Part shown: positions 6,560 through 13,142 of the stretch, piece after piece
Numbering within the stretch: the first letter of the stretch is position 1
Layout: each line of letters begins with the position of its first letter
Assembly: GCA_019414645.1 (NCBI GenBank)
Contig: DXLP01000042.1
Location: forward strand, 1-15,669
Length of the DNA: 15,669 nucleotides
Direction: 5' to 3'
From: Collinsella sp.
Lineage (GTDB): Bacteria > Actinomycetota > Coriobacteriia > Coriobacteriales > Coriobacteriaceae
Program-made: the position numbers and the translations under genes
The notes under the pieces: model-generated
What the model was told of the DNA's origin: nothing
The model's database searches: none
What the model saw: the letters and a program-made list of their open reading frames with translations, nothing else

Positions 6560-7347
6560 TGGAAAAACCGCACATCGATACAACCGCTGTCGAAGTGCCG
6601 GCCGACCTTGCGTCGCCGGCGCTTTATCGTATCGATGATGCCCACCATCCCCGCGTCGATCGTGCCGAGATGCTGCGCTATCTGGGCTACGGCGGTCAGC
6701 AGATTGAGCCCGAGCTGTCGCAGCGTATTGAGCTTGTCGTTGAGCGTCTGGAACTGGACATTGAGCCCCGTGGCGTGCGCCGCGCATTTGCCATCGATGC
6801 CATGGGCGTGGACGAGCAGGGAGAGCCTTGCATTCGCTTGGTCGGCACCAACGTTGAGCTGCGCGGTCGCGACATCTATCGACATCTCAAAGACGCCCGC
6901 TTTGCCGCGCTCATGGCATGCACACTCGGCATGGACGCCGAGCGTCGTCTGCGCACCACGGGAGCCCAGCAGCCCCTGGAGGGAGCCGTGCTCGACGCCG
7001 CATGCTCTGCCTATGTAGAAGCCGCCGTCGAGCAGATGGACCAGCAGGTCAAGGCTGCGGCCGCCGCACACGGACTCGCCGGTAACTGGCGCTTCAGTCC
7101 CGGCTATGGCGACTGCCCGCTTACGGCCCAGCGCTCAATCGTGAATGCGCTCAACGCCACGCGGCTCATCGGGCTTACCGTCACGCCGACCAGCCTGCTC
7201 ATGCCCACCAAGAGCGTGACCGCGGTGATTGGTCTGTTTGACGGCGAAGTCCACGACGCCCAGAGCCGCCCCACCTGCAATATCTGCCGCATGCGTGAGC
7301 ACTGCCGCTTCCGCGCCGCCCACACCACCTGCTATTCCAGCCATTAG
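6559..7347 (+). CDS. Methionine synthase reactivation protein (stand-alone MetH activation domain)
   Basis: A 262-aa protein related to the C-terminal AdoMet-binding activation domain of long MetH enzymes. That domain helps re-methylate cobalamin after it has been oxidised to the inactive cob(II) state. The signature RFSPGYGD (178-185, the RxxxGY AdoMet-binding motif) is followed by the conserved LTVTPTSLLMPTKSVTAVIG stretch. A C-terminal cysteine cluster (C240, C243, C249, C258; CNICRMREHC) is typical of separate activation proteins in anaerobes and could bind a metal or Fe-S cluster. The gene overlaps metF by one base (TAATG) and sits 9 bp before metH, which itself lacks this domain. The physical arrangement is strong support for the role. 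The reductant is unknown. Confidence 0.9.
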   Translation: MEKPHIDTTAVEVPADLASPALYRIDDAHHPRVDRAEMLRYLGYGGQQIEPELSQRIELVVERLELDIEPRGVRRAFAIDAMGVDEQGEPCIRLVGTNVELRGRDIYRHLKDARFAALMACTLGMDAERRLRTTGAQQPLEGAVLDAACSAYVEAAVEQMDQQVKAAAAAHGLAGNWRFSPGYGDCPLTAQRSIVNALNATRLIGLTVTPTSLLMPTKSVTAVIGLFDGEVHDAQSRPTCNICRMREHCRFRAAHTTCYSSH

Positions 7348-7356
7348 GAGCCATCG

Positions 7357-9912
7357 ATGTTTACTCCGCTTATCACTCATGATCTGGACGGTGCCGCGCT
7401 GGCGGCGCCTGTTGATGCTGCGCGCCGCAATGGCGCTGCATACAAGACGCGCACGATCGACGACCTTCGTATTAAGGACGATCGTCTGCGCGCCGCCATC
7501 AAGGGCACCGGGCACCTGCTGTTTGACGGCGGCATGGGCACCATGTTGCAGGCCGCTGGCATGAAGGCGGGCGCCCTGCCCGAGCTGCTCAACTTTGAGG
7601 AGCCCCAGGTCATTACCGACATTCAGCGACAGTACGTCGAGGCCGGCTGCGACGTGATCACCGCCAACACCTTTGGTGCCAACGCCCACAAGCTCGACGG
7701 TACCGCCACCGTGGCAGATGTCTTTGCCGCCGCTGTCGCCTGCGCCCGCGCGGCCGGCGCCCACTACGTCGCCGGCGATATCGGCCCCATCGGCGCGCTG
7801 CTTCGCCCCTTGGGTACCCTGAGCTTCGACGAGGCCTATGACCTCTTTGCCGAGGAAGTGCGCGCCGGCGTCGATGCGGGCGTGGACCTCTTTATTATCG
7901 AAACCATGACCGACCTTGCCGAGGTCAAGGCCGCCGTCCTCGCCTGCCGCGAGAACTCCGACCTGCCCGTCTTTGCCACCATGACCTTTGAGGAAGACGG
8001 CCGTACCTTCCTGGGAACGAGCCCCGAGGTCGCCGCCATCACCCTCGACGCCATCGGCGCCGACGTCCTGGGCATCAACTGCAGCCAGGGACCGGCCGAA
8101 CTCAGAGGGCTCGCCGCACGCATGCTCACCGTTACGGACAAGCCCGTTATGGTGCAGGCCAATGCAGGACTCCCCCATGTGGACGACGACGGCAATACCG
8201 TCTTTGATATCCAGGCCCCCGAATACGCCAAGGCCGTCTCCGGCATGATCGCCGACGGCGTGAGCGTCGTGGGCGGCTGCTGCGGCACCACGCCGGCGCA
8301 CATGGCGGCCTTGCGCACGCTTATCGACAACCACACGCCCAGCCCGCGCCGCCGCAAGCCCAGCATGTCGGTCACGAGCGCCCAGACGGTCGTGGACCTT
8401 CCCTGTGACGGCCACAAGATCGCCGTCATCGGCGAGCGCATCAATCCCACCGGCAAAAAGCGCCTGCAACAGGCCCTGCGCGACGGTGACCTGGACTACG
8501 TCGTGAGTCAGGGCATCAGCCAGCAGGAACAGGGCGCCGACATCCTGGACGTCAACGTGGGCCTGCCCGAGATCGACGAGGTCAAGATCATCCAGCAGGC
8601 GACCGAGCAGCTCCAGGGCTCCACGCTGCTACCGCTGCAGATCGACTCCACCGACCCCGCAGCCGTCGAGGCAGCCGTGCGCCGCTACGCCGGCAAGCCC
8701 ATCATCAACTCGGTCAATGGCAAACAGCAAATCATGGATGAGATCTTCCCGCTGGTCGCCCACTACGGCACCAACGTCGTCGGCCTCACACTCGACGAAG
8801 GCGGCATTCCCGATACCGCCGAGGCTCGCTTCGCCATCGCCGAGCGCATCGTGGCCGAGGCTGCCCGTTACGGCATCGGACCGGACCGCATCCTCATCGA
8901 CTGTCTGGTCATGACCGCCTCGACCAATCAACGCCAGGCCGAGCAGATCCTGCGCGCCATGTCCCTGTGCAAGGAGCGTCTGGGCGTCAAGTGCGCGCTC
9001 GGCGTGTCGAACATCAGCTTTGGCCTGCCTGCCCGCCCGCTGCTGGGCTCGGTCTTTTTGGCCGCCGCCTTTGGTGCAGGTCTGGACGCCCCCATCATGA
9101 ACCCAGGTTCCAAGCGCTTTATGGATACCGTCTACAGCTATCGCGTCTTGAGCGTTGAGGACGAGGGCTCGACCGGATACATCGAGCGCTACGCCGGCTG
9201 GACCGATCCATACAAGATCGCCGCAAACCCGGCAGCAGCTCAAGCAGTATCGAGCGATGCCGCGCCTACCGCAAGCACCACCGCGAGCGCCGATGACGAT
9301 CCCATCCGCCACATGGTCGTCTCGGGCCGCAAAGGCGAGATCGCTGCCGAGACCGAGCGTCTGCTGGCAGACCACGACGCCATGGACCTCATCAACAATC
9401 ACTTTATCCCCGCCCTCGACGAGGTCGGAGTCCTCTTTGACCAGGGCAAGTTCTTCTTGCCGCAGCTCATGGCCTCGGCCGAGGCCGCACGCGTGGGCTT
9501 CGACACCATCAAGCGACTGATGCCCGCCGGCGAGATTGCCGACAAGGGCAAAATCTGCGTGGCCACCGTCAAGGGCGACATCCACGATATTGGCAAGAAC
9601 ATCGTCAAAATGCTGCTCGACAACTACGGCTATACCGTCTTTGACCTAGGCCGCGACGTCGACCCGCAGGAGGTACTCAAGACCGTCAAGGAGCGCGATA
9701 TCAAACTCGTCGGCCTCTCGGCGCTTATGACTACCACGGTCGTCGCCATGGAGGAGACCATCAAGCTGCTTCATGCCGAGGTGCCGGGCGTCAAGATCAT
9801 CGTGGGCGGCGCCGTGCTCACCCCCGAATACGCCAAGCAGATCGGTGCGGACTACTACGCCAAGGACGCCGCCGAAAGCGCTCGTATCGCCGAAGAGGTC
9901 TTTGGGCAGTAA
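7357..9912 (+). CDS. metH: Cobalamin-dependent methionine synthase, short form lacking the activation domain
   Basis: Transfers the methyl group from 5-methyl-THF through cobalamin to homocysteine. Domains in the 851 aa: homocysteine-binding domain about 50-325 with zinc ligands C242 (GINCSQG) and C308/C309 (GGCCGT); pterin-binding domain about 352-620; a low-complexity Ala/Ser/Thr linker about 623-647; cobalamin cap about 648-730; cobalamin Rossmann domain about 731-851 with DIHDIGKN (741-748), whose His743 is the expected lower cobalt ligand. The protein stops where the activation domain would begin, and that domain is the preceding gene. The homocysteine domain is preceded by about 50 residues, longer than in E. 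coli MetH. The start ATG follows GGAG by seven bases; that ribosome site overlaps the upstream stop codon. Confidence 0.96.
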   Translation: MFTPLITHDLDGAALAAPVDAARRNGAAYKTRTIDDLRIKDDRLRAAIKGTGHLLFDGGMGTMLQAAGMKAGALPELLNFEEPQVITDIQRQYVEAGCDVITANTFGANAHKLDGTATVADVFAAAVACARAAGAHYVAGDIGPIGALLRPLGTLSFDEAYDLFAEEVRAGVDAGVDLFIIETMTDLAEVKAAVLACRENSDLPVFATMTFEEDGRTFLGTSPEVAAITLDAIGADVLGINCSQGPAELRGLAARMLTVTDKPVMVQANAGLPHVDDDGNTVFDIQAPEYAKAVSGMIADGVSVVGGCCGTTPAHMAALRTLIDNHTPSPRRRKPSMSVTSAQTVVDLPCDGHKIAVIGERINPTGKKRLQQALRDGDLDYVVSQGISQQEQGADILDVNVGLPEIDEVKIIQQATEQLQGSTLLPLQIDSTDPAAVEAAVRRYAGKPIINSVNGKQQIMDEIFPLVAHYGTNVVGLTLDEGGIPDTAEARFAIAERIVAEAARYGIGPDRILIDCLVMTASTNQRQAEQILRAMSLCKERLGVKCALGVSNISFGLPARPLLGSVFLAAAFGAGLDAPIMNPGSKRFMDTVYSYRVLSVEDEGSTGYIERYAGWTDPYKIAANPAAAQAVSSDAAPTASTTASADDDPIRHMVVSGRKGEIAAETERLLADHDAMDLINNHFIPALDEVGVLFDQGKFFLPQLMASAEAARVGFDTIKRLMPAGEIADKGKICVATVKGDIHDIGKNIVKMLLDNYGYTVFDLGRDVDPQEVLKTVKERDIKLVGLSALMTTTVVAMEETIKLLHAEVPGVKIIVGGAVLTPEYAKQIGADYYAKDAAESARIAEEVFGQ

Positions 9913-9942
9913 CACAACGGAAACAACCGAGCACCAAAACGC

Positions 9943-9970
9943 GCCGCACGCGCCACTTGGCACGTGCGGC
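9943..9970. promoter_or_regulatory. Hairpin between metH and the UPF0210 gene
   Basis: GCCGCACG and CGTGCGGC form a perfect 8-bp stem with a 12-base loop. No T-run follows, so it is a poor terminator. A possible promoter overlaps it: TTGGCA (9957-9962) with TAGATA 17 bp later. An operator or attenuator role for the next gene is possible but unproven. Confidence 0.35.
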
Positions 9971-10020
9971 ACGTTAGAATAGATAAGACTATGCTCGTTT
10001 TGGCAGATAGGAGCGCAAGG

Positions 10021-11385
10021 ATGGCGATCACGCCCGCAGAAATCGCGGAAACCCGCGGCATGGTTGAGGAGCAGAACCTCGACATCAGGACCATCACCAT
10101 GGGTGTTTCGCTCATGGGTTGCGGTGACGAGAACCTCGACCGCATGTGCACGAAGATCTACGACCACGTGACGCACACGGCTGAGCACCTGGTCGAGACC
10201 GCCGAGAACCTCGAGCGCGAGTACGGTATCCCCATCGTCAACAAGCGCGTTTCCGTCACCCCGGTGGCGCAGATTGCCGCGTGCTGCAAGGATGAGGACC
10301 TCACCCCCATCGCGCATGCCCTCGACCGCGCGGCCGAGACGCTCGGCATCGATTACCTGGGCGGCTTCTCCGCACTCGTCCAGAAGGGCATCGGCGACGC
10401 CGACCGCCGCGTCATCCAGTCCATCCCCCAGGCGCTCGCCACCACCAGCCGCGTCTGCTCCAGCGTCAACGTCGCCAGTCTGCGTGCCGGCATCAACATG
10501 GACGCCGTGCTCATGGCGGCTCAGACCATCATCGATGCCGCTAAGCTTACGGCAGACGAGGATTCCGTTGGCGCCTCCAAGTTTGTCTGCTTTGCCAACA
10601 TGGTCGAGGACTCCCCGTTTATGGCGGGTGCCGTCCACGGCGGTGGCGAGGCCGACGCCGTCATCAACGTAGGCGTCTCGGGCCCCGGCGTTATGGCTGC
10701 AGCCCTGGAGACGCTGCCCGACTCCGCATCAATGATGGAAGTCGCCGAGAAGATTAAGCAGACCGCCTTTAAGATCACCCGTGCCGGCGAGCTCATGAGC
10801 CGCGAGGCTGCCCATCGCCTGGGTGTCGAGAAGGGCATTGTCGACCTGTCGCTGGCTCCCACGCCCGCCATCGGCGACTCCGTTGCACGCATCCTCGAGA
10901 TCATCGGCGTGGGCACCTGCGGTGGCCCCGGCACGACCTGCGCGCTCGCCATGCTCAACGATGCTGTCAAGAAGGGCGGCGTCATGGCCAGCTCCAGCGT
11001 GGGCGGTCTCTCGGGAGCCTTTATTCCCGTGTCCGAGGACGCCGGCATGATTGCTGCCGTCGAGGCCGGCGCACTTTCGCTCGAGAAGCTCGAGGCCATG
11101 ACCTGCGTGTGTTCCGTTGGCCTGGACATGATCGCCATCCCCGGCGACACCCCGGTCGAGACCATCGCCGGCATTATCGCCGACGAGATGGCCATCGGCG
11201 TCATCAACAATAAGACCACGGCCGTCCGCGTGATTCCCGCCATCGGTAAGGGCGTGGGCGACTGCGTCGAGTACGGCGGCCTGTTCGGCCGTGCACCCAT
11301 CATGCCGGTGAACCCCAACGCCGGCACCGTGCTCGCCCACCGTGGTGGACGCTTCCCGGCACCGCTGAACTCGCTGAAGAACTAG
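10021..11385 (+). CDS. UPF0210 / DUF711 family protein
   Basis: A 454-aa protein of the conserved but functionally uncharacterised UPF0210 (DUF711) family, which is structurally related to the pyruvate-formate-lyase/anaerobic ribonucleotide reductase fold. Visible family features are [19 protein letters not shown] near the N-terminus, [47 protein letters not shown] and the C-terminal [14 protein letters not shown]. The start is the ATG at 10021: AGGAG lies seven bases before it, and family homology starts there. An ATG at 9964 lies inside the intergenic hairpin and is rejected. Relatives often follow a small ACT-domain gene; none is next to it here. No signal peptide or membrane segment. The substrate is unknown. 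Confidence 0.92.
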   Translation: MAITPAEIAETRGMVEEQNLDIRTITMGVSLMGCGDENLDRMCTKIYDHVTHTAEHLVETAENLEREYGIPIVNKRVSVTPVAQIAACCKDEDLTPIAHALDRAAETLGIDYLGGFSALVQKGIGDADRRVIQSIPQALATTSRVCSSVNVASLRAGINMDAVLMAAQTIIDAAKLTADEDSVGASKFVCFANMVEDSPFMAGAVHGGGEADAVINVGVSGPGVMAAALETLPDSASMMEVAEKIKQTAFKITRAGELMSREAAHRLGVEKGIVDLSLAPTPAIGDSVARILEIIGVGTCGGPGTTCALAMLNDAVKKGGVMASSSVGGLSGAFIPVSEDAGMIAAVEAGALSLEKLEAMTCVCSVGLDMIAIPGDTPVETIAGIIADEMAIGVINNKTTAVRVIPAIGKGVGDCVEYGGLFGRAPIMPVNPNAGTVLAHRGGRFPAPLNSLKN

Positions 11386-11402
11386 CTGAGGGGTTCGGGC
11401 GA

Positions 11403-11536
11403 GGAGCCCCGGGGAGGGCAAATATATAAGGTCGCCTGCTCGGACAGTCCTGACTCGCACGGAGAGCACATTAAGTGCTCTCCGGCTCGTGCGGAACTCG
11501 CGATCGACCTTATATATTTGCCCTCCCCGGGGCTCC
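11403..11536. repeat. 134-bp palindromic element with perfect 32-bp inverted arms
   Basis: Positions 11403-11434 and 11505-11536 are exact reverse complements over 32 bases (GGAGCCCCGGGGAGGGCAAA plus ATATATAAGGTCG). The 70-bp interior contains a second perfect hairpin, GGAGAGCAC-ATTAA-GTGCTCTCC (11461-11483). There is no coding sequence and no T-run, so it is not a standard terminator. It lies 17 bp after the UPF0210 stop. Perfect arms in a spacer suggest a recently inserted mobile repeat or active maintenance. An invertible segment is a weaker alternative. Confidence 0.8.
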
Positions 11537-11701
11537 CGCACAACGGGACCTCGGTTGGGTTCTATCCCGGTTGCAGTTGCTTCGCTCCTGCACCACATGG
11601 TTGATACGGCGGTTTGGCGTTGGATCGGTTCTTTCTGATATATGCTGGTTGCGGCTCTTCTTTTGGGAGGAGTCGCTTTTTTGTTGCTAGGAGGTTGGCC
11701 C

Positions 11702-12589
11702 GTGGTTGATGGGGATGCTCGCTCTGAGCTGCTTTCCACAGATTGGAACCAGGAATGGATGCGCCTGCAGGCTGGTCGGCGGCGGGCTGATGACTCTTTT
11801 GAGTGGGATAAGCGGGCTCGGCATTTTCGGCCGCTTGAGACTGCTCCGTATGCCCGGGACTTTATGAAGTTGTTGGCGTTAAAGCCTGGTGAATCGGTGC
11901 TTGATATGGGGTGTGGGGCTGGGTCGATTGCCATTCCGCTTGCTCAGGCTGGGCATCCTGTGATTGCTGCTGACTTTTCCCCTGCCATGTTGGGCACGCT
12001 TGATGCTGGCATTGAGTACTATGGGCTCGAGGATCGCATTACACCGCTTGAGCTTGCTTGGGATGATGACTGGGATTTGGTTGGACCGGTCGCGAAAGCG
12101 GTAGATGTTGCCTTTGCCAGTCGCTCTGTCACCACGACCAACCTAAAAGGCGTGCTTGCCAAGCTTGATCGAACGGCTCGTCGGCGTTGTGCTGTCACGA
12201 TGGTCGCCAACTCCAGCCCGCGCTATGACCTGCACCTGATGAACGCCATCGGTGCCTCGGTTACCTGCAGTAATGGCTTTGTGTATGCCTTTAATATCCT
12301 CATTCAGATGGGTGCCCTGCCGCAGGTTACGTACTTTGAATCGCCTCGTCGCGATACCTTCGATAGCCTTGAGGCGGGCGTAGCGGACTTCTCCCGCATG
12401 CTCGAGCGCGGTAACGAGGATAAGATCGACCGTCTGCGCGACTACATCGCTCAGCATATGATTGAGAATCCCCATGCCGGCGAGCCAGGGTCCAAGGGCG
12501 TGCCGCAGGGGCGCTACATGCTCGACCACGTCCGCAAGGTCCGTTGGGCGTTTATTGCATGGGAGCCGGTCTCTTCGGACCGTCCATAG
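11702..12589 (+). CDS. Class I SAM-dependent methyltransferase, substrate unknown
   Basis: A 295-aa protein with a Rossmann-type methyltransferase core. Motif I is VLDMGCGAG (66-74), followed by an acidic residue at the end of strand 2 (AADFSPAM, Asp91). The C-terminal half (about 150-290) carries an unassigned region including SNGFVYAFNILIQMGALP. The GTG at 11702 is chosen because a perfect AGGAGG lies seven bases upstream. An ATG at 11642 would translate through that ribosome site and give a leucine-rich stretch that could be mistaken for a membrane anchor. Codon use in the first half is unusually rich in T- and G-ending codons and becomes C-rich like its neighbours further on. It stands alone between a palindromic element and yhbY. 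Confidence 0.8.
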   Translation: MVDGDARSELLSTDWNQEWMRLQAGRRRADDSFEWDKRARHFRPLETAPYARDFMKLLALKPGESVLDMGCGAGSIAIPLAQAGHPVIAADFSPAMLGTLDAGIEYYGLEDRITPLELAWDDDWDLVGPVAKAVDVAFASRSVTTTNLKGVLAKLDRTARRRCAVTMVANSSPRYDLHLMNAIGASVTCSNGFVYAFNILIQMGALPQVTYFESPRRDTFDSLEAGVADFSRMLERGNEDKIDRLRDYIAQHMIENPHAGEPGSKGVPQGRYMLDHVRKVRWAFIAWEPVSSDRP

Positions 12590-12729
12590 ACCGCTTTCAG
12601 CCGCCGTACACGTCCGCCTGTAACCCGCGCTGTTCTCCCGCTCGGCATCCGCATTCTTTTTGAACTGGGCAAACACGCCCCACACCGCGCCGTTCCTGCG
12701 CTATCGTGGGACAGCTCACGTAGATTAAG

Positions 12730-12744
12730 GCCCCATCGCGGGGC
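12730..12744 (+). other. Small GC hairpin in the yhbY leader
   Basis: GCCCC-ATCGC-GGGGC lies 27 bp before the yhbY start. It could affect translation or be chance. The remaining spacer from 12590 shows no gene and no clear promoter. Confidence 0.3.
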
Positions 12745-12771
12745 GCCCCATAACATAGAAAGCGAGAACCC

Positions 12772-13071
12772 ATGGCACTGACAGGAGCCCAGGTCAAGCA
12801 GCTTCGCAGCATGGCCCATCACCTCAACCCCGCCATCATCATCGGCAAGTCCGACATCAACGAGGGCACCGTCGAGCAGACGGTCGCCTACCTGGAGAAG
12901 CACGAGCTCGTTAAGTGCTCCGTACTCGATGGTTCCAGCCTTTCCGCCCGCGAGGCCGCCGAAGAGCTCGCCGACCGCTGCCATGCAGACGTTGTTCAGG
13001 TTATCGGCCGCAAGTTCTCGCTGTATCGCGAGTCCTCGCGCAAGGACATCGAGAAGATTAAGCTCGTCTAA
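12772..13071 (+). CDS. yhbY: YhbY-type CRM-domain RNA-binding protein
   Basis: A 99-aa single-domain CRM protein of the YhbY family, which in E. coli associates with pre-50S ribosomal particles. The family pattern is plain: LTGAQVKQLRSMAHHLNPAI, then the loop region IIIGKSDINEGTVEQTV, LEKHELVKCSVL and the C-terminal VVQVIGRKFSLYRES. The usual RNA-contacting GxxG loop reads GKSD here (residues 25-28), so its second glycine is replaced by Asp. The length is normal. The ATG is preceded by a weak AAAGCGAG site. A terminator follows 39 bp after the stop, so the gene is probably transcribed alone or with the methyltransferase. Confidence 0.9.
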   Translation: MALTGAQVKQLRSMAHHLNPAIIIGKSDINEGTVEQTVAYLEKHELVKCSVLDGSSLSAREAAEELADRCHADVVQVIGRKFSLYRESSRKDIEKIKLV

Positions 13072-13110
13072 GAGCCAACGATCCGGCGAGCCAATATACA
13101 TCAAACTTGC

Positions 13111-13142
13111 GAGCGTCCAAGCAATTCGGACGCTCTTTTTTA
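13111..13142 (+). terminator. Rho-independent terminator of yhbY
   Basis: GAGCGTCC and GGACGCTC form an 8-bp stem around an AAGCAATTC-type loop, followed by TTTTTT. Its T-run overlaps the stop codon of the convergent regulator gene. In the opposite direction no U-rich tail follows, so it acts mainly on the + strand. Confidence 0.9.

Noticed and set aside
7135..8469. Long open frame on the - strand (444 codons)
   Set aside because: It is antisense to metH and the activation gene, is Gly/Ala/Val/His-rich, and has no motifs.
11403..11536. Intrinsic terminator of the UPF0210 gene
   Set aside because: The stem is far longer than normal terminators, with a 70-bp interior and no T-run after the right arm.
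11642..11701. Earlier ATG start giving the methyltransferase a hydrophobic N-terminal segment
   Set aside because: The stretch translates through a perfect AGGAGG seven bases before GTG 11702, so the apparent membrane segment is most likely not made.
8629..11934. Further long - strand open frames opposite metH and UPF0210
   Set aside because: The + strand proteins carry clear family motifs. These mirror frames do not, and they overlap each other.
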